Below the pieces are notes generated by a model. It worked only from the letters and a program-made list of their open reading frames with translations. It searched no databases and was not told the origin of the DNA. From positions 1 to 56,866 of the forward strand of contig CALIKX010000013.1 of the NCBI GenBank assembly GCA_938017905.1: a stretch of 56,866 bases of DNA, in the 5' to 3' direction. The position numbers and the translations under genes are program-made. Shown one piece after another: positions 40,985-49,535 of this stretch. This DNA is from an uncultured Thermoleophilia bacterium. GTDB lineage: Bacteria > Actinomycetota > Thermoleophilia > Miltoncostaeales > Miltoncostaeaceae. The stretch's first letter is position 1; each line of letters starts with the position of its first letter.

Positions 40985-41633
40985 CCGTTCCGAAATCATG
41001 ATCGTGGGCCTGGGCCGGTTCGGCTCGGCAGCAGCCACCAGCCTGATGGACCTGGGACAGGATGTCGTCGGCGTCGACTCCGACGAGAAGCTGGTGCAGC
41101 GGCACGCCCCCCTGCTCACCGAGGCCGTGCAGGTGGATGCCACCGACATCGACGCCATGCGACTGATCGGCGCGGAGGAGGTGCAGACGGCGGTCGTGGC
41201 CATCGGCAACGACATCGAGGCCAGCATCCTCGCGGCGTCGGTGCTGTTGGAGCTCGAAGTACCCCGCGTGTGGGCCAAGGCCGTGAGCGACCGGCACGGA
41301 CAGATCCTCGGCCGCCTGGGCGTGCACCGCGTGGTGTTCCCCGAGCGCGACATGGGCGACCGCGTCGCTCATGGCCTGGTGGGGCTGGCCATCGACTTCG
41401 TGCTCATCGGCGCCGACTTCGCCATGGCCGAGACCACGGCCCCCAAGGAAGCCCTGGGCCGCACGCTCGCCGAGGTCGGCCTGCGCCGCAAGTACGACGT
41501 CACCGTGGTGTGCACCAAGCCGCCGGGCGGCACCTTCAGCCTCACCGGCCCCGACACCATCCTCCAGCCCGACGACACCCTGCTGGTGATCGGCGAGAAG
41601 GAGAACGTCGAGAGGTTCTCCCGGCTGGACTAG
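40977..41633 (+). CDS. trkA: TrkA/KtrA potassium uptake regulatory subunit
   Basis: A 218-residue cytoplasmic regulator. IMIVGLGRFGSAAATSLMDLG is the nucleotide-binding Gly loop of the RCK/TrkA-N domain, followed by VVGVDSDEKLVQ. The C-terminal third (LGRTLAEVGLRRKYDVTVV, DTLLVIGEKENVERF) is a TrkA-C domain. One of each domain is present, as in KtrA. TTG 40977 is supported by GAGGAGAGG seven bases upstream; a later in-frame ATG would cut the first strand. The stop interlocks with the opposing vWA gene as CTAG. Confidence 0.9.
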   Translation: MASRSEIMIVGLGRFGSAAATSLMDLGQDVVGVDSDEKLVQRHAPLLTEAVQVDATDIDAMRLIGAEEVQTAVVAIGNDIEASILAASVLLELEVPRVWAKAVSDRHGQILGRLGVHRVVFPERDMGDRVAHGLVGLAIDFVLIGADFAMAETTAPKEALGRTLAEVGLRRKYDVTVVCTKPPGGTFSLTGPDTILQPDDTLLVIGEKENVERFSRLD

Positions 41634-42619
41634 GGGGTGAGCGGCGGCAGGCCCGCCGAGGGCCCGGCCCCTGGACCCGACGCGATGGGCCGACGGCGGA
41701 CAGCGGACATCAGCACCCCCGCGCCGCTCAGGCACAGCAGCGCGATGAGCGGGGCCAGCACCGTCAGCTGACGCACGGTGGACACCTGCGTCAACGCGCC
41801 GCCGATGTCCTCGAAGATCCTCACCAGGTCGTCGGTGGAGGCCGTCTGCGCGAAAACCCCGCCCGTCTGCGTGGCCATGGACGCCAGCGTCACCGGCGGG
41901 GCGGGCCGATCCGGTCGGCCCGGGTCGTCCCCCAGCATCACCGTGTACAGGGGCACGCGCTTGTCACGTGCCCGCTGCGTGGCCTCCTCCGGGCTGACGC
42001 CCACGTTCCCCGCGCCGTCCGTGAGGATGAGCATGCGCCCCGCCGACTCCTGGGGCGTGGGCGGCAGGGTGTCCAGCACGCCCGCTCCGGCCAGCGATCC
42101 GAGCCCCGCCACCACCGCGGACCCCAGCGCCGTGCCCTCGGCCGTCGGCATGTCGTCCAGTGCCGCGCGCACCGCCGGGCGGTCGAGCGTGGGGGCCACG
42201 CGCACCACGGCCTTCTCGTCGAATGTCACGAGCCCCACGCGCACCTCATCCGGAGCGGCGTCGAGGAACCGGTTGGCCGCCTCGCGGGCCGCGGCCAGCC
42301 GCGAGGGCTTCAGGTCGTCCTTGTTCATCGACAGGGAGGTGTCGATGGCCAGCACCACCGCGCCCTGGCGCTTCTCCTCGGTGGTGTCCACAGCCGGGCG
42401 GGCAAGGGCGATGGGCCCCATGGCAACGGCAATGACGGCCAACGCCAGGGCGCTCCGGCGCAGCAGGCGGCCGGGGCGGTCGGCGCCCACGGACATCACG
42501 CGGGAATCCGCGAAGGCGCGTGCGGCCACCCCGCGCTGGCGCTCCCACGCGATCGCCAGGGCGACCAGCACGGGCACCAGAAACAGGCCCCACAGCCATA
42601 TGGGCGACAGGAACGTCAC
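41630..42619 (-). CDS. BatA-like von Willebrand A membrane protein with LPPL tail
   Basis: A 329-residue protein with two N-terminal helices (about 8-25 and 55-75), a vWA domain, and one C-terminal helix near 288-306. The MIDAS motif is DTSLSMN, with the remaining metal ligands in TALGS and LILTDGAGN. This is the Bat/Aerotolerance architecture that works with MoxR ATPases. The short cytoplasmic tail ends SAGLPPLTP, the same motif as in the HtrA protein of this operon. GTG 42619 overlaps the upstream stop by GTGA. Confidence 0.87.
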   Translation of the reverse strand: MTFLSPIWLWGLFLVPVLVALAIAWERQRGVAARAFADSRVMSVGADRPGRLLRRSALALAVIAVAMGPIALARPAVDTTEEKRQGAVVLAIDTSLSMNKDDLKPSRLAAAREAANRFLDAAPDEVRVGLVTFDEKAVVRVAPTLDRPAVRAALDDMPTAEGTALGSAVVAGLGSLAGAGVLDTLPPTPQESAGRMLILTDGAGNVGVSPEEATQRARDKRVPLYTVMLGDDPGRPDRPAPPVTLASMATQTGGVFAQTASTDDLVRIFEDIGGALTQVSTVRQLTVLAPLIALLCLSGAGVLMSAVRRRPIASGPGAGPSAGLPPLTP

Positions 42620-43548
42620 AGCCGGGGCCCCACGCGCCACGCGGCGACGCCCGCGAGCACCAGCAGCAGGGCCGCGATCCCGGTGGGCCACGCCGTCACC
42701 TCGGCCATCACCTGCCGGGTGCCGATGAACGTCCCCAGATCCTCATACACCGTGCGCACCGACTCGGCGTCGGTGCTCTCGAACGCCTCGCCACCCGTGA
42801 TCTCCGCCACGGCGGCCAGCGACGCCGCGTCGGGCGGCACGGCGCGGCCATCGGGCAGCACGCCCTCGGCCGTGCCCAGGGCCACGGTGTACACCGGGAC
42901 GCCGGCCTGCTTGGCCTGCTGGGCGGCCTCCTCGGGCATGGTGCCCACGGTGTTGGCGCCGTCGGACAGCAGCAGGATGCGACCGCTGCGCAGCTGCTGC
43001 GAGCCGGGCTGCGTGGAGCGGATGGCGTCCAGCGACGACAGGATGGCCTCGCCCGAGGCGGTGGCGCCGTCGGCCACCAGCGAATCCACCGCGCGCGCGA
43101 AGGCCGCGCGATCCGTGGACGGCGGCAGCAGCACGTCGGCCTGACCGCTGAAGGCCACGAGGCCCACCTGGAACTGCCGCGGCACCTTCTCCGCAAACGT
43201 CTTGGCGGCGTCCTGGGCGGCACGGAGCCGGTAGGGCGCCACGTCGTCAGCCGCCATGGAGCCCGACACGTCGATGGCCAGCATGATCGTGCCCTCCTCG
43301 CGGGGCACGGAGGTGACCGCCTCGGGGCGGGCCAGCGCCACGGTGAAGCCCGTGAGCGCCAGCACCAGCAGCGTGGCGGGCAGCCATCGGGTCCACCGGC
43401 GACGCGGTGCGGCGATGGCGACCAGGTCGAGGTCGGCGAACGGCACGGCGGCGGCGCGCGTGCCGCGGCGCTCGCGCCATGCCCACCACGCCACGCCCGC
43501 CGCAAGCGGGAGCAGCAGCAGCAGCGCCCATGGACTCGCGAAGCTCAC
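42616..43548 (-). CDS. BatB-like von Willebrand A membrane protein
   Basis: A 310-residue paralogue of the next gene: two N-terminal helices (about 6-22 and 55-72), a vWA domain with MIDAS DVSGSMA and LLLSDGANTVG, and a final helix near 285-303. The N-terminal Bat region PWALLLLLPLAAGVAWW is typical. It has no LPPL tail. GTG 43548 overlaps the DUF58 gene by GTGA. Bat proteins are thought to form membrane complexes remodelled by MoxR; direct evidence here is only gene order. Confidence 0.87.
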   Translation of the reverse strand: MSFASPWALLLLLPLAAGVAWWAWRERRGTRAAAVPFADLDLVAIAAPRRRWTRWLPATLLVLALTGFTVALARPEAVTSVPREEGTIMLAIDVSGSMAADDVAPYRLRAAQDAAKTFAEKVPRQFQVGLVAFSGQADVLLPPSTDRAAFARAVDSLVADGATASGEAILSSLDAIRSTQPGSQQLRSGRILLLSDGANTVGTMPEEAAQQAKQAGVPVYTVALGTAEGVLPDGRAVPPDAASLAAVAEITGGEAFESTDAESVRTVYEDLGTFIGTRQVMAEVTAWPTGIAALLLVLAGVAAWRVGPRL

Positions 43549-44477
43549 GCCGCCCTCCGTGCGGGGCGGGCTGTGCCCAGGCTGCGCGCGAGGTCCAGCA
43601 GCCAGTCACGCCCCGGCTCCATCACCACGTAGCGGGCGCCGGTGCGGGCGATCATCCCCCGGCGACGGCGCTCGGCATCCTCCACAGCGGCGGCGAACCG
43701 CCGCTGGAAGGCCGGATCGGAGGTATCCACCATCAGCGTGCGACCGGTCTCCACATCGCGCAGGGGGATGATCCCCACCGGCGGAATCTCCCGCTCGCGC
43801 CTGTCGCGGATCTCCACCACCACCACGTCGTGCCGGCGGCCGAGGCCACCGATGGCCCGCTCCAGCCCCTCGGCCCAGGGCATGTCGCTGATGATCACCA
43901 CCATGCCGCGATGCCGGGCCACCCGGCCGATCAGGCCCACCGCGTGGGCCAGGTCCGTACGTCCCTCGCCGGCGGGCACCACGGAATCCACGGCGGCCAC
44001 CGCGTCGATGAGGCCACGGCGGTCCCCGCGGGGCGGATGGATCAGGTCCAGGTCGCCGTCGGTGGTCACGGCGAGCCCCAGGCGGTCACCGCGTCGGCGC
44101 AGCACCACGCCGAGTGCCGCGACCACCTCTCGCGCCTGGGCGATCTTCGTACCGCCGTGCGTCCCGAAGGCCATGGACGGCGACATGTCCACCAGCGCCC
44201 AGGTGGTGAGCACGGGCTCGAGCTCGGGCACCCGCACCATGGGCTCGCCCGTGCGGGCGGTCAGCGGCCAGTCGATCCAGCGCACGTCATCGCCCGGCTC
44301 GTACCCGCGGGTGATGGATGCCTCCCCGCCCGGGCCCGGCCGCCGACCGCGCCTCTCGCCCTGCAGCAGGCCGTCGAGGCGGCGCCCCACGCGCACCTCC
44401 ACCTGCCGCAGCAGCGCGGCGGCACCCCGCCGCGCCGATGCGCCCGGCGACGGGTCAGGCGACGGAGCGACCGCCAC
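43545..44477 (-). CDS. DUF58 domain protein
   Basis: A 310-residue soluble protein with the DUF58 core: GEASITRGYEPGDDVRWIDWPLTARTGEPMVRV is the family's signature, with the RxYxPGDxxRxIDW pattern. A vWA-like region follows (VDMSPSMAFG, VVIISDMPW). In MoxR operons such proteins accompany vWA partners. GTG 44477 lies 23 nt inside the moxR gene, a longer overlap than elsewhere; a shorter start is possible, but the N-terminal residues contain no domain to test this. Confidence 0.88.
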   Translation of the reverse strand: MAVAPSPDPSPGASARRGAAALLRQVEVRVGRRLDGLLQGERRGRRPGPGGEASITRGYEPGDDVRWIDWPLTARTGEPMVRVPELEPVLTTWALVDMSPSMAFGTHGGTKIAQAREVVAALGVVLRRRGDRLGLAVTTDGDLDLIHPPRGDRRGLIDAVAAVDSVVPAGEGRTDLAHAVGLIGRVARHRGMVVIISDMPWAEGLERAIGGLGRRHDVVVVEIRDRREREIPPVGIIPLRDVETGRTLMVDTSDPAFQRRFAAAVEDAERRRRGMIARTGARYVVMEPGRDWLLDLARSLGTARPARRAA

Positions 44478-45528
44478 CGATCTCCACCTCGGGCTGCGGG
44501 ATGGCCGACACGATGCGGTCCAGCACCTGATCGGGCTGCACCTCGGCGGCGAGAGCCTCGTAGCTCAGCACCACGCGGTGCCGCAGGGCATCGTGGAACA
44601 GCGTGGCCACGTCCTCCGGGAGCACATAGGACCGGCCCCGCATCACGGCCAGCGCGCGGGCGCCGCGGATCAGCGACAGCGACGCGCGCGGCGATCCGCC
44701 CAGCTCCAGGTACGGCGCCAGGTCGGCCAGGCCCGCCTCGGCCGGATCGCGCGTGGCGGTCACCAGCTGCACGGCATACGCCCGCACCCGGTGGTCCACG
44801 AACACGTCATCCGCCCGGCGCTGCAGATCCATGATCTGGTCCGGGTCCAGCAGCCGGCGCGGCTCGGGCGGGTCGGACGCCATGCGGCGCACGATCTCCT
44901 CCTCATCCGCCGCCGTGGGGTAGCCCACCACGAGCTTGAAGATGAAACGGTCGAGCTGGGCCTCGGGCAGGGCGTACACGCCCTCGCTCTCGATGGGGTT
45001 CTGCGTGGCCAGCACGAAGAAGGGCTTGTCCACCGGGTGGGTCTCGCCGGCGATCGAGGCGTGACCTTCGGCCATGACCTCGAGCAGCGCGGACTGCACC
45101 TTGGCGGGAGCACGGTTGATCTCGTCGGCCAGCACGAAGTTGGCGAACACCGGGCCGAGGCGGGTGGTGAATTCACCCGCGCGGTCGAGCACCTGTCCGC
45201 CCACCACATCGCTCGGCACCAGGTCCGGCGTGAACTGGATGCGGCTGAACCGGCCGCCCGACACGCGCGCCACGGTCTCGAGGGTGAGGGTCTTCGCCAG
45301 GCCCGGGACGCCCTCCAGCAGCACATGCCCGCGGGCCAGCAGCGCCACCAGGATCCGGTCGAGCAGCTGATCCTGCCCCACCACCACCCGCCGCAGTTCG
45401 TACAGCACGGCCTCAAGCCGATCCCGCGGGGTGGCCCCCGGGGCGGGCACGGGCACCACGTCGGGATCGCTCCCCACGGGCGTCACGGACGTGTCGCTCA
45501 GGTCAGCCACGGTCTCTCCTTCGTTCAT
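44455..45528 (-). CDS. MoxR family AAA+ ATPase
   Basis: A 357-residue AAA+ chaperone. GVPGLAKTLTLETVA is the Walker A motif, FVLADEINRAPAKVQSALLEVMAEG holds Walker B, and FFVLATQNPIESEGVYALPEAQLDRF contains sensor 1 and the arginine-finger region. MoxR proteins assist metal loading or assembly of vWA proteins, which follow directly. ATG 45528 shares its position with the htrA stop (TGATG). GTG 45510 with AAGGAG five bases upstream is an equally good start, shortening the protein by six residues. Confidence 0.93.
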   Translation of the reverse strand: MNEGETVADLSDTSVTPVGSDPDVVPVPAPGATPRDRLEAVLYELRRVVVGQDQLLDRILVALLARGHVLLEGVPGLAKTLTLETVARVSGGRFSRIQFTPDLVPSDVVGGQVLDRAGEFTTRLGPVFANFVLADEINRAPAKVQSALLEVMAEGHASIAGETHPVDKPFFVLATQNPIESEGVYALPEAQLDRFIFKLVVGYPTAADEEEIVRRMASDPPEPRRLLDPDQIMDLQRRADDVFVDHRVRAYAVQLVTATRDPAEAGLADLAPYLELGGSPRASLSLIRGARALAVMRGRSYVLPEDVATLFHDALRHRVVLSYEALAAEVQPDQVLDRIVSAIPQPEVEIGGGRSVA

Positions 45529-46505
45529 CAGTTGACGCTCCCGAGGATGCGGCGCACCTCGTCGGCGGTCACCGCGAAGCCGATGCCCACGTTGCCGGGC
45601 ACCGGGGAGTTGATGGATGTCGGCACGCCCACCAGGCGGCCGCGCAGGTCGAACAGCCCGCCCCCCGAGTTGCCGGGGTTGATGGGGGCATCGGTCTGGA
45701 TCATCGGGGCACCGCCCTCGCCCCTGCGCGCGACGGCGCTCACCACGCCCACCGTGACGGTGCCCTGCAACCCGAAGGGGCTGCCGATGGCGAACACCTG
45801 GTCGCCGGGGCGCAGTGCGGCATCGGGCTCGGGAGCGATCTGCACCCCCTGGCCCACCGATCCCTTCGGCCGCAGCACGGCCAGGTCACGGCTGGCATCG
45901 GACGCCACCACGGTGGCCGGCACGCGCCGGTCGTCGGCAGTGATGACCATCACCTCGTCGCCGCGCGAACCGGCCACGTGCTCATTCGTGATGATGAGGC
46001 CACGGGGCGCGGTGACCACCCCGCTGCCGAGCCCGCCGGCCGTGCGCACCTGCACCACGGAGCCGTCTACGGCGGCGATGGCGTCCTGCAGCGCGCCCGG
46101 CGTCGATGCCTCGCCCGCGGCGCCGGATGCCGCGACCACACCCGACTGCGGGTCGTCATCCAGCAGATACGTGGTGGCTCCCCCCGCCATGGCGCCCGCA
46201 AGGGCCGCCGCAACGATCAGACCTGCCGTGGCCCGGCGTGCCCGGCCCCCGCGTCGCGGCTGGCGCGGTGCCCGGCCGATGCGCCCCGCGCGTCCCCGGC
46301 GTGGCGGCGGCGGGGCCCCCTCCTGCGCATCAGCGGCAGGCCGTTGCTCCACGGGAGCCTCATCCCGTGGTGCGCCCGCGGCGTCCAGTGGCGGCAGTCC
46401 GCCACCGCGGGATGCCGCGCGGGGCGACAGCGGTGGAAGGCCATCGGCGCGATCGGGACGCGGGCCGAGTGGCGGAAGCGATTGGGTCATCTCGTCATCG
46501 TGCAC
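45528..46505 (-). CDS. HtrA-like membrane serine protease without PDZ, with LPPL repeats
   Basis: A 325-residue protease. Residues 1-90 are a disordered cytoplasmic tail with three LPPL motifs (LPPLGP, LPPLSP, LPPLDA) and an Arg-rich stretch, followed by a membrane helix near residues 92-112. The extracytoplasmic trypsin-like domain has His in TNEHVAG, Asp in SRDLAVLR and Ser in GNSGGGL. No PDZ domain follows; the protein ends right after the fold. GTG 46505 is chosen from the TAGGGT box. It heads the moxR-DUF58-bat operon. Confidence 0.88.
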   Translation of the reverse strand: MHDDEMTQSLPPLGPRPDRADGLPPLSPRAASRGGGLPPLDAAGAPRDEAPVEQRPAADAQEGAPPPPRRGRAGRIGRAPRQPRRGGRARRATAGLIVAAALAGAMAGGATTYLLDDDPQSGVVAASGAAGEASTPGALQDAIAAVDGSVVQVRTAGGLGSGVVTAPRGLIITNEHVAGSRGDEVMVITADDRRVPATVVASDASRDLAVLRPKGSVGQGVQIAPEPDAALRPGDQVFAIGSPFGLQGTVTVGVVSAVARRGEGGAPMIQTDAPINPGNSGGGLFDLRGRLVGVPTSINSPVPGNVGIGFAVTADEVRRILGSVN

Positions 46506-46512
46506 GACGGGC

Positions 46513-46518
46513 ACCCTA
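46513..46518 (-). promoter_or_regulatory. candidate -10 box of the htrA-moxR-bat operon
   Basis: On the minus strand TAGGGT ends 8 nt before GTG 46505. The earlier in-frame GTG 46514 overlaps this box, so it cannot be the start if the promoter call is right. Confidence 0.5.
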
Positions 46519-46575
46519 AGCGGGCCGTGTGAAGGCCGGGGTAACGACCCTTAAGAGGACGTGAAGAATCCGCGG

Positions 46576-46833
46576 TCAGGTTCCCGCGGCACGCCCCCCG
46601 CGCGAGCGCTCGGCCTGCCCGATGCGGTCGGCCAGGTCATCGGCCAGCATCGCCCGCGTGCTGGCCCGCTCGGCCTGTATCCGCAGACGGGCGAGTTCCA
46701 TGCGGGCGTCGTCGTCAAGCCCCTCGCGGCGGTCCAGCGCCTCCAGCCGGGCGATGTCCGCGGCGATCCCGCGAACGCGCTCCCATCGGCGATCGGCCAC
46801 CTCGTCCGCGCCGCCGGCGGAGGGCACGCTCAT
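46576..46833 (-). CDS. small charged helical protein
   Basis: An 85-residue protein not recognised by family. Residues 15-75 are one long charged helix with heptad-like spacing (RRWERVRGIAADIARLEALDRREGLDDDARMELARLRIQAERA), suggesting a coiled coil. It starts at ATG 46833, overlapping the helicase stop by ATGA, so it is probably made with the helicase and may bind it. No membrane segment. Confidence 0.7.
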   Translation of the reverse strand: MSVPSAGGADEVADRRWERVRGIAADIARLEALDRREGLDDDARMELARLRIQAERASTRAMLADDLADRIGQAERSRGGRAAGT

Positions 46834-49316
46834 TCCCCTGCGGATTCCGTGCCCGGGGCGCCGCCACCGGATGCAGTGCCGGTGGAGGAGCCGCCCGACC
46901 GCCTGCGCCGGCGCCGGCGGCGCCGACGGGACGCCGTGCCCTGCGCCGGGGAATCGCCCCCGGACCCATCGCCCTCCGCGGTCGGCGTGGGCGTCGAACC
47001 GGTGTCCGCGACCTCCGCGGTGGACATCTTCCGGCGCCGGCGCCGGCGCTTGCGCGGGGATCCCCCATCGCCCGAGGCCGAACGGCCCACGCCCACGTCC
47101 TCGGCGGATGGAAGGCGCGGGGCCTTGCCCTGCAGCTGGTTCCACGCGCGCGCGCTCTGCAGGGCGCGCGGGCTGCGGGTGCCCACCGCGGCGCGGAGCG
47201 CGCGGCGCGCGTCGGGGGCCGTCCAGTCGATGGCGTCGAGGGCACCGCGCAGGGCGGCCCACCCGCCGCATGCACCCGCGGCACGGCTGGCCACGCGGAT
47301 GTCCTCGCTCTTCAGGGGTACATCCCCCGGGCCCAGGGCGAGCACCACGCGTCCGGCCTGTCCCACGCGCAGGGGCGAGCCGCCCTCGGGCGGGGCGATG
47401 GCATCGGGTGCCGGGGCGCCCACGGCACGCAGCCACGTGCCGATCAGGCCCACCTCGCCGCCGTTCTCGATGAGGTGCTGCGACTCCCACTTGGCGATGC
47501 GGTGGATTTCCTGGTTGCGGCCCGGGCGGCTGGCGTCGGCGAGGCCGCGCGACACCTCCCACGCCCACGCGGGTGCCCACGACGATGCGCTGTCCAGCGC
47601 CGACCACCGGCGGCGGCGCTCGGCAGAGCGCCCCTGCTGCTCGAGCGACGCCACGTTCTCCCACTTGCCGGCCTCATCCGCGTGGAACCACAGTGCCCGG
47701 ATGCGCTCCCGGGCGGTCATGCGCAGGCGGTCGAGGATCGCCCGCGGCGCATCGGCCGGAAGCGCCTGGCGCAGCTCGGGCTGCACCAGCAGCGCCAGCG
47801 CCCATGCCCGCCACATGGGCTGCTCATCGCCGTTCTCGGCCTTGCGCGCCACCACGCCCGAGAGCGCCCACCACGCATGCGCCCCCAGGGGATCGATGCC
47901 CTCGGCCAGTCGCTCGGCCACATCGCCCCACTCACTGTCGCGCCCTGCAGCCTCAACCCACTCCTCCATGACGCTCACGGGGATCTCGGCCGGGTCGGCC
48001 TCGCGCCACCCCCCGTCGCGGAAGCCCGCGACGAGCGCCGACGGCGAGGCGCTGGGGTTGACCAGGCTGGCGCGGCCACCGTCCTGCTGGGCCAGGATCT
48101 CGGCCGCGCGCGCCAGCTTGCCGCGCTCGCCGCCCTCCGGCGGACCGGCCACCCGGCCCAGTGGCTTGTACCACCCCATGCCGAACAGGTCGTGGCTGGT
48201 CTGCACGCCCATGGGATCGCCGGCCGGCAGGAACTCCACCGACACGGCCTCCTTGCCCGGGGCCGGGCGCATCACGCGTCCCAGGCGCTGCACGAACACG
48301 CGCTCGCTGGTGGTGGGGGCCAGGTGCATCACCACGGACGCCCGGGTCTCGTCCCACCCCTCGGTGAGGAGGTCGGCATTGCACAGCACGTCGATCTTCC
48401 CCGCCCCGAAGTCGGCGAGGATGCGCTGCAGGTCACGGGCCGCGGTCTGCCCCGACACGGCCGCAGCCCTCACACCGCGCTCGGTCATCTCGTCGGCCAG
48501 GGCGTGGGCCTGCGCCACGGTGGCCGTGTAGGCCACGCCCGCCAGATCCATCGGCATGAAGTGCTCGGCCCACACCTCGGCGCATGCCCGGTGCCACAGA
48601 GCCCGGTCCAGCGCGCGACCCAGGCTGGCCTGGTCGAAGTCACCGCGCACGCGCGTGACGTCGGAAAGGTCCACGGACCGCTCCACGCGCAGCGACCGGA
48701 GCGGACACAGGATGCCGCGGTCAATGGCCGACTGGCGGTCCAGCGTGGCCGCCACCGGTCCGAATACCTGCTCCACGTGACCGGTTGTGGTGGCGGGCGT
48801 GGCCGTGAACCCCACCACCACCGCGTCGGCGGCGCGGTCGATCATTCGCCGGGTCTGGGCCCCCAGCGTGGTGTGGGCCTCGTCGCATACCAGCAGCGAC
48901 ACGGACTCCCAGTCGGCGTCCTCCTGGTTGCGCAGCGCCGCCTGATAGGTGCAGATGGCCACGCCCGGGCGCCCGATGCCGGACACCCCGTCGGCCACGT
49001 AGTGCACATCCCGGAAGAACGTGGACAGGGCCTGCGCGGTCTGCTCGGCCAGGTTGCGGCGGGGCACGAGGATGACAGCCGAGCCGTCGAGCGCCGCGGC
49101 CAATGCGCAGAAGGTGATGGTCTTCCCGGACCCGGTGGGGGCATCCACCCACGTACGTGAGGCCCCGGACCGGAGGCGGATGGCGAGTTCATCGAGGGCC
49201 TCGATCTGATGCTCGCGCAGCACCACGTTGGGCCACCAGGCGGCCGGATCAGCCAGGGCGGCCTCCAGGCGCTCGGCGGGCGCCTGCGCCTCGGTGGTCT
49301 CTGTGTGCGTGCTCAT
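46830..49316 (-). CDS. SF2 DEAD/DEAH-type helicase with Arg-rich tail
   Basis: An 828-residue protein. The N-terminal half is an SF2 helicase: LREHQIEALDEL, Walker A APTGSGKT near residue 65, LVCDEAHTTLG (motif II, DEAH), TATPAT (motif III), and VFVQRLGRVMRP (motif VI with Arg fingers). This resembles the RecG/UvrB-like or type III restriction-type group; no nuclease motif is visible. The C-terminal half is helical and unassigned. The last 80 residues contain two arginine runs (RKRRRRRRK and a ten-Arg run) among Gly/Ser/Thr, likely nucleic-acid-binding and disordered. ATG 49316 is used; GTG 49328 is possible. Confidence 0.85.
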   Translation of the reverse strand: MSTHTETTEAQAPAERLEAALADPAAWWPNVVLREHQIEALDELAIRLRSGASRTWVDAPTGSGKTITFCALAAALDGSAVILVPRRNLAEQTAQALSTFFRDVHYVADGVSGIGRPGVAICTYQAALRNQEDADWESVSLLVCDEAHTTLGAQTRRMIDRAADAVVVGFTATPATTTGHVEQVFGPVAATLDRQSAIDRGILCPLRSLRVERSVDLSDVTRVRGDFDQASLGRALDRALWHRACAEVWAEHFMPMDLAGVAYTATVAQAHALADEMTERGVRAAAVSGQTAARDLQRILADFGAGKIDVLCNADLLTEGWDETRASVVMHLAPTTSERVFVQRLGRVMRPAPGKEAVSVEFLPAGDPMGVQTSHDLFGMGWYKPLGRVAGPPEGGERGKLARAAEILAQQDGGRASLVNPSASPSALVAGFRDGGWREADPAEIPVSVMEEWVEAAGRDSEWGDVAERLAEGIDPLGAHAWWALSGVVARKAENGDEQPMWRAWALALLVQPELRQALPADAPRAILDRLRMTARERIRALWFHADEAGKWENVASLEQQGRSAERRRRWSALDSASSWAPAWAWEVSRGLADASRPGRNQEIHRIAKWESQHLIENGGEVGLIGTWLRAVGAPAPDAIAPPEGGSPLRVGQAGRVVLALGPGDVPLKSEDIRVASRAAGACGGWAALRGALDAIDWTAPDARRALRAAVGTRSPRALQSARAWNQLQGKAPRLPSAEDVGVGRSASGDGGSPRKRRRRRRKMSTAEVADTGSTPTPTAEGDGSGGDSPAQGTASRRRRRRRRRRSGGSSTGTASGGGAPGTESAGE

Positions 49317-49522
49317 GCCATCTCGCACCTCTCAGCGCATGGCGCAACCCATGCACGGCAGGCCCCTGCGGGGGCGATGCGGACTCGGGGGATCACGAGG
49401 CGGTCGGCATGGCGCTCTGTCGAGGCGCCGGACGGCCCATGAACCGCGCGGAACCATAGCACCAGCACGCGGAGGCAGTCATTCCGCGGGCCCCAATGCG
49501 GCAGGACGCCGATGCCGATCGC
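49317..49522. other. intergenic region between helicase and LytR_C genes
   Basis: About 200 nt between divergent genes. I see no convincing helicase promoter, RNA gene or repeat; short open frames here lack support. Confidence 0.4.
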
Positions 49523-49528
49523 TACAGT
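49523..49528 (+). promoter_or_regulatory. candidate -10 box of the LytR_C-fusion operon
   Basis: TACAGT ends 8 nt before ATG 49536, with no Shine-Dalgarno sequence. Confidence 0.55.
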
Positions 49529-49535
49529 GCCCTGC

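Noticed and set aside
46561-49160. long plus-strand frames opposite the helicase gene
   Set aside because: Arg/Pro/Ser-rich translations without motifs; the minus-strand helicase motifs are unambiguous.
46830-49316. type I or III restriction system
   Set aside because: Only the helicase is present; no methylase, specificity or nuclease gene lies nearby.
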